The notes below the pieces were generated by a model, which saw nothing but the letters and a program-made list of their open reading frames with translations, did no database searches and had not been told where the DNA came from. 64,000 nucleotides of DNA from Planctomycetota bacterium (GTDB taxonomy: Bacteria; Planctomycetota; UBA1135; GCA-002686595), in NCBI GenBank assembly GCA_016714045.1, contig JADJNY010000002.1, positions 806,001 through 870,000 of the forward strand, written 5' to 3'. Below, in pieces: positions 28,348 through 38,297 of the stretch. How positions within the stretch are numbered: position 1 is the first letter of the stretch; every line of letters starts with the position of its first letter. The translations under genes were made by a program, and so were the position numbers.

Positions 28348-28932
28348 GGGGGCTCCTGGAAACTGGGACCAAGGAACGGAGCGACGTCCCGCGCGCGACG
28401 AAGACTGGGTCGCGCCTCGCCGGACGTCTTGCTCCGTGCTTGTTCCCGCCCGAGGGCACGGTTGACGGAGCCTTCCAATTCCCTCGTGCCCCGTGCCGGG
28501 AATCACACGCCTTGGCTCAGACGGACGGCGCGTCGGTCGCCTGCAGCTGGGCCGACGGAGAGGTGCTCGGGGGCGGAGGCGAGCGTGGCGAGCGAGAGCG
28601 CGAGGACAAAGTGCGCGCAGTGGGTCGGCATGGGCACCCGGTGGCAGGTCGATCGACACGATCGCGACGCGTGCCAGCGCATTCGGCCTTCCCGGCGCAG
28701 GGGCCGCGCGTGCAGTTCCCCTCCGAATCGCTCGTGGGGCGCGAGCTCGGTTCCGCGCAGCGCGCGGGAACGCTTTGCGCGCTCGCCGGGGTGGTCCCGG
28801 AGGGGCTCGAGCAGGAACCCGCGCTCCGGATCGGGAGTGCACGACCGTTCGACCGAGCGTTCGCGCGCATCGCGTCGCGCGCGGTAGCCTGCGCGCGGGA
28901 CGAAAGCGCGTGTGGCGTCGTCCCGCCTTGGC
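28348..28932. other. Intergenic region with divergent promoter space
   Basis: 585 nt between divergent genes. A TAGCCT box at ~28886-28891 could serve the plus-strand gene. On the minus side the AGGAG Shine-Dalgarno of the cytochrome gene is at ~28354-28358. No gene is seen. Confidence 0.4.
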
Positions 28933-30342
28933 ATGCGCCGCGCTCTCCCCGGGATCCTGATTCTGCTCGTCGCCGCGTTCCTCGGCCTCGTGCTCGCGCG
29001 CACCGGCTGCGAGCGCGCGCCGACACCGGCGCCGGGACGCGAGGGCGTCGCGGGCGCCCACCCCGCGCCTCCGCTGCCCGCGCCGCCCGGCGGCGTCGAC
29101 GCGCCGGAGCGGGACGATGCGCGAGCGGTGGAAGCGCGCCCACAGGCGCCCGTTTCCGAACCGCCGAGCGCGACGCCGATCGCGCCCGCCGATCCGACGG
29201 AGGCCGAGCTCGAGGCGTTCGCGGGGAGCGCGCCGCCGAAGACGATCGAGGGCATCGTGCTCCGCGGAGCCGTGCCGATCCGCGGCGGGCGCGTTTGGAT
29301 CGCCGCGAGCTCCGCCGGCGGACTGCCGTGGGGGGCGCCCGAGACGTGGACCGACGCGGGCGCCGTGCAGAGCGCGTCGATCGGCGCGGACGGACGCTTC
29401 AGCTTCGAGGGTCTCGCGTCCGACGACTACGCCGTGTGCGCGCGCGCGGAGGACGGCGCGACGCGGCGCACGTGGGTCGCGGTGACGGGGGACCAGAGCT
29501 CGCGCCGCATCCGCATCGTGCTCGGCGACGGGGGCCTGCGGGGCCGCGTGTTCGACGACCTCGGCGCCCCGTGCGCGGGCTGGCAGGTTGCCGTGAACAA
29601 CTGGGGCCGCATGCTCGCGGGCGAGCAGCTCGTCGCCGGCGCCGTGACCGACGCGCGCGGCGCATTCGAGTTCGCCGGCCTCACCGGCGGCGCCTACGTC
29701 GTCACGATCTGTCCCGCCACGAACTTCAACGACCCGCGGCGGCGCGTCGCCTTCGTCGATCTGCCGCCCGGCGAATGGCGGACGGTCGACTTCGGCGCGA
29801 CCGCGGAGGCGGGCCACGTGTGGTCGGGCGGGATCGTCACGCCGCGCGGCGCGCCGCTCTTGCTCGAGCCACCCCTCGCGCTGATCGTCGAGTCGAACGG
29901 CGTGCGCGCGCAGTGGCCGCTCGAGGCGGACGCGCAGTTCCGCCTGCGCATCGCGCCGGGCGTCCTGCGGCTTGCGCTCGAGTACGGCCACATGCGGCGC
30001 GTGGACGCGGGCGAGCTCGTCATGCCGGAGCACGACCTCGGGCGCGACGTCGCCGTCCCGCGCTGCCTGGTCCGCGTCCGCGCGACGTCCTCCGTGCCGG
30101 GCGCGGAAGGGCAGGAACGCCTCGCGCGCCTCGCGCTCGCGCTGAAGGTAAACGGGCCGTACGACCACCGCGGACAGCGCGCAGCGGACGGGCACACGTA
30201 CTTCCTCGGGCTCCTCCCGGGCGAGCACGTGCTCGTCAGCCCGGGCCTCCCGATCCAAGGCGTTCCTCGCGGCGAGCACCGGTTCCGCGTGCTCCCGGAA
30301 GACGACGAACTCGACCTCGACATCGTCGTCGGTGACGGGTGA
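28933..30342 (+). CDS. Membrane-anchored carboxypeptidase-regulatory-like (CarboxypepD_reg) protein
   Basis: This 469-aa protein has an N-terminal signal anchor (ALPGILILLVAAFLGLVLA) and a Pro/Ala-rich linker to residue ~85. Successive prealbumin-like beta modules follow: IEGIVLRGAVPIRGGRVWI, ADGRFSFEGLASDDYAVCA, LRGRVFDDLGAPCAGWQV and ARGAFEFAGLTGGAYVV. This is the carboxypeptidase regulatory-like fold found in surface proteins. No catalytic domain is present. I chose the ATG at 28933 because it immediately precedes the hydrophobic segment; an in-frame start 7 codons upstream is possible. Confidence 0.75.
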   Translation: MRRALPGILILLVAAFLGLVLARTGCERAPTPAPGREGVAGAHPAPPLPAPPGGVDAPERDDARAVEARPQAPVSEPPSATPIAPADPTEAELEAFAGSAPPKTIEGIVLRGAVPIRGGRVWIAASSAGGLPWGAPETWTDAGAVQSASIGADGRFSFEGLASDDYAVCARAEDGATRRTWVAVTGDQSSRRIRIVLGDGGLRGRVFDDLGAPCAGWQVAVNNWGRMLAGEQLVAGAVTDARGAFEFAGLTGGAYVVTICPATNFNDPRRRVAFVDLPPGEWRTVDFGATAEAGHVWSGGIVTPRGAPLLLEPPLALIVESNGVRAQWPLEADAQFRLRIAPGVLRLALEYGHMRRVDAGELVMPEHDLGRDVAVPRCLVRVRATSSVPGAEGQERLARLALALKVNGPYDHRGQRAADGHTYFLGLLPGEHVLVSPGLPIQGVPRGEHRFRVLPEDDELDLDIVVGDG

Positions 30343-30395
30343 AAGCGCGCCTGGCACGGCGGCGCCCGTGCTCGTAGGCTGCTCGCACGCCTCCC

Positions 30396-32443
30396 ATGAC
30401 CGCGCACGCCACCACGCCGACGACCTGTCCGCTCGATTGTCCCGATGCGTGCGGCGTGCTCGTCGAGCGCGACGCGGAGGGCGCGTTCGTCCGCCTGCGC
30501 GGCAACCCCGCGCACGGCTGGTCGCAGGGCGTGCTGTGCGGCAAGACGCAGCTCTACGGCGAGCTGCTCTCGGCGCCGAATCGTCTGCTGACGCCGCTCG
30601 TGCGCGCGCGGACGGGACGAAGGGCAACGCGCTCGTGCCCGCGACGTGGGACGAAGCGATCGCGCGCATCGTCGAGCGCGTGCGTCCGCTCGCGGGCCCC
30701 GACGTGCTCGCGCTGTCGTACGGCGGCTCGATGGGGCTCGTGCAGCGCAAGTTCCCACTGCGCATGTTCCACGCGATGGGGGCGACGCTCCACGACGGCG
30801 GCGTGTGCGACGCGACGGGCACGGCGGGGTTCGAGGCCGTGCTCGGGCGTTGTCTCGGGCCGGACCTCGACGAGGTGCTCGAGTGCGATCTCCTCGTCCT
30901 CTGGGGCTGCGACATGGCGCGCACGCATCAGCACCTGCAGCCGAAGGTGAAGAAGCTCCTCGAGCGCGGCGTCCCCGTCGTCGCGATCGACGTGTGGCGC
31001 ACGGAGACGATCCGCACGCTCGAGGCGTGGGGCGGGTTCGGCCTGATCGTGCAGCCGGGCACGGACGCGGCGCTCGCGCTCTGCGTCACGCGCATCGCGT
31101 TCGAGGTGGGGGAGGTCGATCAGGAGTTCCTCGTCGAGCAGTGCGTCGGCGCCGATGCCTTCGAAGCGCACGTGCGCGCGCGGTGCGACCTGGAGACGAC
31201 GGCGAAGATCACCGGGCTCGATCCGAAGTCGATCACGGAGCTCGCGGGGCTCCTGATGCGCGCGGAGCGGCCGTTCGTGAAGACGGGGATCGGCTTCGCG
31301 CGCCGGCGCAACGGCGGGATGAGCATGCGCGCGGTGTGCTCGATGGCGGCGGTGCTCGGCCATGCGGATCGCGTGCACTTCGAGAGCTTCGAGCACTTCG
31401 CGCTCGCTGAGGACGCGGTGATCCGGCCGGATCTGCGGCCGCAAGGCTCCGCGAACGCGCCCGTGACGCACGTGCAGCTCGGGCGCGAGCTCTGCGCGGG
31501 CCGCTTCCGCGCGGCGTTCGTGTGGTGCCACAACCCGGCGGTCGTGCTGCCCGAGAGTGCGCTCGTGCGGAAGGGGCTCGCGCGCGACGATCTGTTCCTC
31601 GTCGTGCACGAGCATTTCTTGACGGAGACGGCGGAGCTCGCCGACGTCGTGCTCCCCGCGACGATGTTCCCGGAGCACGAGGACGTGTATCGCAGCTACG
31701 GGCATCGGTGGATGCAGCACGCGTTGCCCGCGGTGAAAGCGCCGGGCGGGACGTGGCCGGCGACGGCGAACTCGAGCGGACCGCGCAGCAACGTGGAGAC
31801 GTTTTCGGGCCTCGCGAAGGCGCTCGGGCTGCGCAAGGAGTGCTGGGACGTCACGGCGTCGAGCGTGTGCGCGGAGTTGCTCGACGCGAGCCGCTCACGC
31901 TTGAACGAAGACGAGCTCGCGCGCCTCGAGACGGGCGCGCCGGTGAAGCCCGCGAACCGGACGCACACGGACTGGGGCACGCCGAGCGGGAAGGTGGAGC
32001 TCGTCAGCGAGCGCATGCGGGCGCTCGGGGCACCCGCGATGGCGACGTTCGTGCCCGACGACTGGTGCGGCGACACGGGCGCCTTCGTGCTGCTCTCCTG
32101 CCCGAGCGTGCACACGCACAACTCGACCTACAGCCACAGCGCGCGCCACGCGAAGAAGGCGGGCCCCGCGCGCGTCTTCGTGAACCCGCGCGACGCGGAA
32201 GCGCTCGGCGTGCGCGCGGGCGAGCGCGTGACGCTGTCGAACGCGCGCGCGTCGATCACGCTGCCGGTCGCGCTGTGCGAGGACACGCCGCGCCACGCGG
32301 TGCGCATCGACGGACTGCCGCTGCGGAGCGAGATCCCCGAGGGCGTGGGCGTGAACGCGCTCGTCAGCGGCGCGGTGAGCGACCTCGGGAATGGGAGCGT
32401 GCTGTACAGCACGCGGGTCGACGTGCGCCCGTACGCCGGGTGA
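30396..32443 (+). CDS. Molybdopterin oxidoreductase (formate-dehydrogenase-like), split by a 1-nt frameshift
   Basis: Two frames make one protein of ~682 residues. The first has TTCPLDCPDACGV (C11, C15, C19) and GVLCGKTQLY, the [4Fe-4S] ligands of the FdhF/NarB group. The second starts near ATWDEAIARIVERVRPL. It continues with molybdopterin-binding segments (YGGSMGLVQRKFPLRMFHAMGAT, LLVLWGCDMARTHQH, LVVHEHFLTETAELADVVLPA, NSTYSHSARHAKKAGPARVFVNP). The frame changes at nt ~30616-30622 in a CGCGCGCG run; one base restores it. The exact substrate is unknown. No accessory electron-transfer subunit is adjacent, so it may be a stand-alone oxidoreductase. Confidence 0.88.
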
Positions 32444-32513
32444 TGGGCGCGAAGGCGCGCTCGACTGGACGAGTCGCGCCGCGGCGGGAATACTCGATGT
32501 GGAGGGAATTCCC

Positions 32514-33233
32514 ATGTCGAACTCGCGCCTCGAACCCGCTGCCGTGCGTCGAACACGCCGACTCGTCCGGGCGGGCGTCGTGTTCCTGCTCGCTATGCTC
32601 GCGTTCGGCGTGCTCGCCGTCGCGACGACCTCGGGGCACCGCGCCGCGCCCACGACTTCGGGCGCCGTGTGTCGGATCGAAGCGCGCGAGGTGTTCGATC
32701 CTTGGGATCGCTTCGAGGTCTTCCCGCGCGCCGGCGCGAGACCGGGCTTTGCCGTGTTCGCGCGCGACCTCCAGGTTTCCGACCTCGATGGACGCGAGGT
32801 GCGTTCGATCCCGGCATCGTTCACGGTCCACGCCTACCCGAGCGGCCGCGTGCTCGAGTCGTTCGCCGGCGCGGACGCCGAGCGCGAGGTGCGCGCCGAG
32901 CGCGAGCGCATCGTCAGCGATCGTCCCGCGCTCGATCTCGACGGCGACGGGCGTCAGGACGTGGTCGAGCCCGGCGTGGATCCTCGCCGCGGCCTCGTTC
33001 GACTCCTGACGGCGCCCGGCGGTCGCGTCCTGCTCGAGGACGACGACGACATCGAGTACGAGACGATGGACCGCGTGATCGCGCTCGGCGACCTCGACGG
33101 CGACGGGAAAGGCGAGTGTGCCGTGCTCCATCCGCGCAGCGATCGCTCCGCGTACGACTTCGAGCTCGGCGACCTCGTCTTCGGCGCGAAGAGCTGGATC
33201 AGCATCGTGTCGGGTTCGCGGCTCGCGCCGTGA
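32514..33233 (+). CDS. Exported protein with two FG-GAP-like calcium motifs
   Basis: This 239-aa protein has a signal anchor (about residues 18-38). Two short motifs, DLDGDGRQDVVEP (about residue 140) and GDLDGDGKGECAVLHP (about residue 190), are the D-x-D-G-D-G calcium loops of FG-GAP/VCBS repeats. The rest is unassigned. The start ATG follows GGAGGGAA closely and an upstream TACTCG box lies near 32491. It probably acts outside the membrane. No link to the upstream molybdoprotein is visible beyond orientation. Confidence 0.7.
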   Translation: MSNSRLEPAAVRRTRRLVRAGVVFLLAMLAFGVLAVATTSGHRAAPTTSGAVCRIEAREVFDPWDRFEVFPRAGARPGFAVFARDLQVSDLDGREVRSIPASFTVHAYPSGRVLESFAGADAEREVRAERERIVSDRPALDLDGDGRQDVVEPGVDPRRGLVRLLTAPGGRVLLEDDDDIEYETMDRVIALGDLDGDGKGECAVLHPRSDRSAYDFELGDLVFGAKSWISIVSGSRLAP

Positions 33234-33242
33234 CGGCCGTCG

Positions 33243-33276
33243 GGAGCGTGCGTCGGATCGGCTCGACGCACGCTCC
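33243..33276. terminator. Perfect 13-bp hairpin between convergent genes
   Basis: Arms GGAGCGTGCGTCG (33243-33255) and CGACGCACGCTCC (33264-33276) pair perfectly around 8 nt. It lies between the ends of genes at 33233 (plus) and 33292 (minus). There is no T-tract. Confidence 0.65.
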
Positions 33277-33291
33277 GTCCGCGAAGGACGC

Positions 33292-34959
33292 TCAGAGCTC
33301 GGCGCGCAGCTCCACGAGCGACTTTGCGGTCAGCGCCTCGTGCCGCGGGCCGAACTGCACGCGCCCGCCGCGCACTTCGGGCTTCGACACGAGCCACTTC
33401 GCCCAGCGCGCGCGCGCCCAATCCTGTGTCTGCTTCCACGCCGCCGCATCGGCGTCGATCGTTCGGACCTGCCGGGCTTCGTGATCGCAGTAATCCTTCA
33501 ACGTCCCCTCGAAGCTGATCGTCGGTTTCTCGCCGTACTCGGTGAGCGTCAGGAACGGAACGGCGCCGGCCGCGCCCGGCCGCTGGCCCGCGCGCGCTTC
33601 GGCCTCGTGTTCGATCGGCACGAGGCTCACGTTGACCTGCTGGCAGTTGGGCCACGCCGCGCGACCGAGCGTCGACTCGACGGGATACCAGCCGAAGCCA
33701 GGGACGTACGCCTCGACGATGTAGTGCGTCTGCAGCGGTCCACTCCACAGCGGATACCCAGCGAGGATGCGCGCTGGGATTCCAGACGCGCGCAGAAGCG
33801 CCGCGACGAGGTTCGCGCAGCTCGTGCACGAGCCCTGCTTGTCGAGGGCCTCGACGGCGGTGAGCGTGCGCACGCGCCCCTGCGCCTTCTCGAAGATGTC
33901 CTGGGAGCGCTTCAGCACGAGGTCGACGGCCGCGCGCACGTCCTTCGCCTCCGCCCGAATCGAGGCGCCGATGGCCTGGATGCGCTCGTCCTTCGCATCG
34001 CAGCACCAGGTTGCCGCGAGCCACGGAGCCGCCTCCTCGGGCCAAGTCTCGGGATACGGCGCGGTGGCGGGGACCTTATCGAACGCCGTCGGTGCGACGA
34101 GCACGACCGATTCGTAGCGCAGCACCAGGTCGTCGCGCGGTTCGACGTCGCGCAGCTCGAGCTCGAGCACGCGGTTCGGGCCCGGACCCTCCGTGATCCG
34201 CACGCGCGCATCGACGACGTCGGGTTCGAGCCGCAGGTTGAAGGTGAGCGGCGTCTGGTCGCGGTACGCGAGCGGGAGCGGGAAGCGAAAGGTTGCCGAC
34301 TTCGTCGCGCGTCGAACGTGCAGCTTCGCCTCGTAGAGCGCGACGGCGAGTCCGGGCACGCCCTCGAGCTGCTGCTTCCCCGTCGTCGGAGTCGCGGGAT
34401 CGACGACCTCGACGAGGACGTCGTCGAACATCGCCTTCCCCTCGCCGAGCAGCATCATCCCAAGCGCGATCGCCTCGGCGTCCGAGGCGACGTCGCCGAC
34501 GATCTCGTAGCGCTTCCATTCGCTGCTCCGGATCGGACGGTCACCCATGTTGTCGAAGAAGCCCATCTCTCGATCCGCGCGGTCGACACGGAACCAGAGC
34601 ATCGCTCCCCCCGCGTCCCCGTCGGGTTCGCAGCGCACTTGCGCGGAGAAGCGCACCCGCTTGCCGCGCAGGGCGGTCGCGTCGATCGACCGCATGCAGT
34701 TGCCGAACATGCCCGCATCCACGGACTTTCCGCGGAGCTCGACGCTGTGCTTCCCGCTCGCGGAGGACGCCTCGGTCACCGAGAGCGCGTAGCCTGCTTT
34801 CGCGCACGGCTTGGGCAGGAGCCAGCCTTTCGGCGTGTCGCCGACACGATCGGACTCGAAGTCGTTCCGGAGCACGATGCTCTGCTGCGCTCCGAGCGCA
34901 GTCGAGGCGGTCAGGAAGATGACGAGCGCGATCCACACGATGGAAAAGCGAGTGGGCAT
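33292..34959 (-). CDS. Secreted transglutaminase-like protein
   Basis: This 555-aa protein has a signal peptide (cut near ALGA). The N-terminal half is a carbohydrate-binding-like or jelly-roll region (residues ~30-180, DFESDRVGDTPKGW). The C-terminal transglutaminase-like core has GSCTSCANLVAALLRASGIPARILAGY (Cys nucleophile) and THYIVEAYVPGFGWYPVEST (His, with the acid replaced by Glu or Ser). That set is typical of bacterial transglutaminase-like peptidases. Function may be protein processing; the acid residue needs checking. A divergent propeller gene lies on the other side of a 620-nt gap. Confidence 0.85.
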   Translation of the reverse strand: MPTRFSIVWIALVIFLTASTALGAQQSIVLRNDFESDRVGDTPKGWLLPKPCAKAGYALSVTEASSASGKHSVELRGKSVDAGMFGNCMRSIDATALRGKRVRFSAQVRCEPDGDAGGAMLWFRVDRADREMGFFDNMGDRPIRSSEWKRYEIVGDVASDAEAIALGMMLLGEGKAMFDDVLVEVVDPATPTTGKQQLEGVPGLAVALYEAKLHVRRATKSATFRFPLPLAYRDQTPLTFNLRLEPDVVDARVRITEGPGPNRVLELELRDVEPRDDLVLRYESVVLVAPTAFDKVPATAPYPETWPEEAAPWLAATWCCDAKDERIQAIGASIRAEAKDVRAAVDLVLKRSQDIFEKAQGRVRTLTAVEALDKQGSCTSCANLVAALLRASGIPARILAGYPLWSGPLQTHYIVEAYVPGFGWYPVESTLGRAAWPNCQQVNVSLVPIEHEAEARAGQRPGAAGAVPFLTLTEYGEKPTISFEGTLKDYCDHEARQVRTIDADAAAWKQTQDWARARWAKWLVSKPEVRGGRVQFGPRHEALTAKSLVELRAEL

Positions 34960-35579
34960 GGGAGGTCCTTTCGTCGTTGGGGAAGGAACGTCCGACAGGG
35001 TGTCGTGTTGGGAAGGGAGTTGTGCCGCGCTCCGGAGCGAGGTGAGTTGGGACGTGAGCGAGTGTGCGCGGGGAGGCGAAGCGCTTCGTCGTCAGTGAGA
35101 CCCGTCCGCGATGGATTCGGTCGCGGATCCTTGGTCGCTCGATTCGCGGTCCGCGGCGAGGCGGCCCGTGGTTCGGTCCCGCGTGCGCTGCGACTTGCCG
35201 GATCAGGCGCGCGAGCGGACCGAAACGTTCCCTCAACTCCGAAGCTCCGTCGAGCTTTCGCTGTCCCTGATCGAGGCTGAACTCGACCTTGGATCGGCTG
35301 CGCGTTCGCCGATTCGGGACGGAGTGGGCGCCCGCGGTGCGGGCGATGGACCCGAAGTCCAGAATTCGGAGACGTACGAGGCGCTGCGGGTTGCTGACGG
35401 CCCTGAGGTGGCCTGGGGGCGGTTGGCTGCGGTTGGCACCTCACGGCACCCGCCTTGTTGGAGCTCACGCGTCGTGCGCGCGGCTGGTGGAGCCTCGCGC
35501 GCGTCGGCACGGCCTGTCGATCCCAGCGGCGGGTCGTGCTTCCCCGTGCCCACCGAACCCGAACCGAGAGGACGATCCC
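34960..35579. other. Intergenic region between divergent exported-protein genes
   Basis: This 620-nt stretch contains the promoters of the transglutaminase (minus) and propeller (plus) genes. I see only short GC-rich inverted repeats and no convincing small gene or structured RNA. Confidence 0.4.
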
Positions 35580-36665
35580 ATGCTCCGCTCCGACCTTCCC
35601 CGCCTCGCCGCCCTGCGGCCGCTCTGGACCGCCGGCTTCGTGCTCGCGATGCTCGCGCTCGCACCCGACGCCTCGGCTCAACGGCGCGCGCGTCCGCAGG
35701 TACCCAACGCTCCGGCTCAGGCGCCGCGCGCGTACGTGACGAACTCGAGCGCGAACACCGTGTCCGTGATCGACACGAGCTCGAACCTGGTCGTCGCGAC
35801 GATTCCCGTCGGCGCGGGTCCGTCGCGCGTCGCGATCAGCCCGGTGGGCTCGCGCGCCTTCGTCGCGAACACGAGCGCGGACACGCTCTCCTTGATCGAC
35901 ACCGCCTCGAACGTCGTCGTGGCGACGATCCCGGTCCTCGACGGCCCCGCGAGCGTCGCGGTCGCGCCGGACGGCGGGCGCGTCTGGGTCGGCGGTTCGA
36001 ACGGCATGATCACCGTCGTCGACGTCGCGTCGCGCGCGATGCTGACGTCCTTCTCGATCGGCGCGCCGTCGCCGACGTACTCGGTCGAGGGCCTGGCGAT
36101 CGCACCCGACGGATCGAAGGTGTACGCGCTGTGGGGGAGCCTCGTCGTGATCGACGCGACGACGAACCTCGTCGTGAACTCGATCTACGCCGGCAACAAC
36201 CCGACGGGCATGGCGCTGTCGGCGAACGGAGCGCGCATCGTCGTCGGCGCGCAGTTCGGCTACGGCCCGTTCGGCTTCTACGGCACGGCGGCGATCGTCG
36301 ACACGGCGAGCGAGAGCGTCGCCAGCGTGGTCAACGTCTGGGGCCTGCCCATGTCGATCGCGATCACGCCCGACGGCTCGCGCGCCTTCGTCGCGACGCC
36401 CTACGCGTGGTCGGACACGGGCTACGGCGCGGGCTACCTGAACAGCCCGTGGGTGACGAGCATCGACCTCGCCACGAGCACTCTGTCGACCGGTTTCAGC
36501 GTCGGCAGCCCCGCGCGCGGCCTGGCGATCACGCCGGACGGCGCGCGCGTGTACGTCGTCGTGCCCGGGGCCGGTGGGGTGAAGGTCGCTTCGACGACCT
36601 CGAACTCCGTCGTCGCGACGATCCCGACGAGCTCGTTCCCGAACGGGGTCGCGATCGCGCCGTGA
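35580..36665 (+). CDS. Secreted YVTN-type beta-propeller protein
   Basis: This 361-aa protein has a signal peptide (cut after ASAQ). About seven propeller blades follow, with the YVTN pattern AYVTNSSANTVSVIDTSSNLVVATIPVG, FVANTSADTLSLIDTASNVVVATIPV and repeated AIxPDGSxxF units. Such proteins often bind surface or cofactor partners; no enzyme motif is seen. The ATG at 35580 has GAGAGGA upstream. It ends shortly before a hairpin (36706). Confidence 0.85.
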   Translation: MLRSDLPRLAALRPLWTAGFVLAMLALAPDASAQRRARPQVPNAPAQAPRAYVTNSSANTVSVIDTSSNLVVATIPVGAGPSRVAISPVGSRAFVANTSADTLSLIDTASNVVVATIPVLDGPASVAVAPDGGRVWVGGSNGMITVVDVASRAMLTSFSIGAPSPTYSVEGLAIAPDGSKVYALWGSLVVIDATTNLVVNSIYAGNNPTGMALSANGARIVVGAQFGYGPFGFYGTAAIVDTASESVASVVNVWGLPMSIAITPDGSRAFVATPYAWSDTGYGAGYLNSPWVTSIDLATSTLSTGFSVGSPARGLAITPDGARVYVVVPGAGGVKVASTTSNSVVATIPTSSFPNGVAIAP

Positions 36666-36705
36666 CGCCAGGGCGCGGACGCCAATGTCCGCCCATTCAA
36701 CGGTT

Positions 36706-36730
36706 CGGGCCGGCGACGATCGCCGGCCCG
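36706..36730. terminator. 11-bp GC hairpin between convergent genes
   Basis: CGGGCCGGCGA / TCGCCGGCCCG pairs perfectly around CGA. A second, shorter hairpin (GGGCGCGGAC ... GTCCGCCC, 36671-36695) lies just upstream. They separate the propeller gene from the minus-strand Msr gene. There is no clear T-tract. Confidence 0.6.
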
Positions 36731-36762
36731 TCTCGTCGAGGTCGAGCGCGTGGAGCTCGCGC

Positions 36763-37947
36763 TCAGTCACGCACGTAGTGGCACGTGTACCCGCCCGGGT
36801 GCTTCTGCAGGTAGTCCTGGTGGTAGTCCTCCGCCTTCCACCACGTCGACGCCTTCTCCAGCGTCGTCACGATCGGCTTCTTCCACCGACCCGACTTCTG
36901 CGCGCGCTCGATCGCCTTCTCCGCCTCCGCCTTCTGCGCGTCGTTCGCGTAGAAAATCGCCGAGCGGTACTGCGTGCCCGTGTCGTTGCCCTGCCGGTCC
37001 TTCGTCGTCGGGTCGTGGATCTTGAAGAAGAAGTCGAGCAGCGCGCCATAGCTCGCCTTCTTCGGGTCGAACGTGATCTTCACGGCCTCGGCGTGCCCGC
37101 TCTTGCTGTCGTGCGTGTCGTCGTACTTCGGGTTCTCGAGCCAACCGCCCGTGTAGCCCGCCTCGACCTCGAGCACGCCCGCTTCCTTGCGGATCAGCTC
37201 CTCCATGCCCCAGAAGCAGCCGCCCGCGAGGATCGCGACGTCCGTGTCGGTCGCCTTCGTCGCGTCGCTCGTCGACTTCGGCTCGCCCGCCTTTTTCGCC
37301 GCGGCCTGGCCGGTCACGTACGGGACCCACGCGCCGTAGCCTTCCTTCTCCATCTCGGCGAGCGGCACGAAGCGCATCGACGCGGAGTTCATGCACCAAC
37401 GCTCGCCCGTCGGCCGCGGGCCGTCGTCGAACACGTGGCCGAGGTGCGTGTCCGAGTTCTTCGTCCGCGCCTCGACGCGCACCATGCCGTGCGTGCGGTC
37501 GCTCTTGCGCACGACGACGTCCTCGGCGAGCGGCTTCGTGAAGCTCGGCCAGCCCGTGCCCGAGTCGAACTTGTCCATCGAGCTGAAGAGCGGCGTCCCG
37601 TCGACGACGTCGACGTAGAGCCCGGGCTCGTGGTTGTCCCAGTAGGCGTTCTTGAACGGCCGCTCCGTGCCGCTCTCCTGCGTGACTTCCCACTGGAGCG
37701 GGGTGAGGCGCTTCTTGAGATCGTCCTTGGTTTCCATGGTCGGCTTCCACTTGGGGTTGTCGAGCGCGGCGGTGTCGCCGGCGCTCGTGGTGTTCGATGC
37801 GTTCGCGGCCGAGCCGGCGCTCGCGGCGGACTCCGTCGTCGAACTCCCGCCTGCGCCCGACGGCAGCGTGTGCGTCGAGGAGACGGAGGAACTGCAGCTC
37901 GCGAGGGCGATCGACAAGGCCAGGGTGAGGAGCGTCTTCGTGTGCAT
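36763..37947 (-). CDS. msrBA: MsrB-MsrA fusion lipoprotein (methionine sulfoxide reductase)
   Basis: This 394-aa protein has a lipoprotein signal with lipobox LALASC (C18) and a low-complexity Ser/Ala linker to ~residue 65. MsrB comes next: [16 protein letters not shown] and the catalytic region [12 protein letters not shown]. MsrA follows: [27 protein letters not shown] and [11 protein letters not shown]. It reduces both stereoisomers of methionine sulfoxide. The zinc-binding CxxC of many MsrBs is missing (positions read VDVVDG), so it is a zinc-free form. The lipobox puts both reductases outside the cytoplasm, protecting envelope proteins. The ATG follows GAGGGAA. Confidence 0.93.
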   Translation of the reverse strand: MHTKTLLTLALSIALASCSSSVSSTHTLPSGAGGSSTTESAASAGSAANASNTTSAGDTAALDNPKWKPTMETKDDLKKRLTPLQWEVTQESGTERPFKNAYWDNHEPGLYVDVVDGTPLFSSMDKFDSGTGWPSFTKPLAEDVVVRKSDRTHGMVRVEARTKNSDTHLGHVFDDGPRPTGERWCMNSASMRFVPLAEMEKEGYGAWVPYVTGQAAAKKAGEPKSTSDATKATDTDVAILAGGCFWGMEELIRKEAGVLEVEAGYTGGWLENPKYDDTHDSKSGHAEAVKITFDPKKASYGALLDFFFKIHDPTTKDRQGNDTGTQYRSAIFYANDAQKAEAEKAIERAQKSGRWKKPIVTTLEKASTWWKAEDYHQDYLQKHPGGYTCHYVRD

Positions 37948-38297
37948 GTTCGTGTTCCCTCGGCAGCGCGGGTTCGTCGGGCGCCCAGCATACGGCGCGC
38001 AGGCGGTGGAGGATGCGGCCCCGACCCGCGGTCACGGGGGCGCGTAGGCCGCCCCGGGCGGCGCCGGTCCGCGCCGGGCGCGCCAGCCTGCGTTGGATGC
38101 GGGGCGGCGGACGGCGTTACAGCCGCCGAAGGGGCTCGAGGATGCGGGGACCGGGGCTCGGCCGATTCGATCGAACCGGCACGGGGCGCACCGGAGCGTG
38201 CAGCAGAGCTGCCTGCATTCACCGCACCTCCCGCGGCGAATCGGTCGCCTTGCACCGCACCGTCTGCGGTGAAAGCGCGCTCCTCCTCACGCTCTGC
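37948..38297. other. Intergenic region, nothing assigned
   Basis: GC-rich space between two minus-strand genes. A TATGCT box near 37992 could be the msrBA promoter. No supported gene is present. Confidence 0.4.

Noticed and set aside
33118..35280. Long plus-strand open frame opposite the transglutaminase gene
   Set aside because: Antisense shadow of a real secreted protein; low-complexity Arg/Glu/Leu composition, no start signal.
38160..38190. Palindromic CCGATTCGATCGAACCGG that looks like part of a tRNA T-loop
   Set aside because: No acceptor stem, anticodon arm or CCA-like end can be folded around it; it is a chance GC palindrome.
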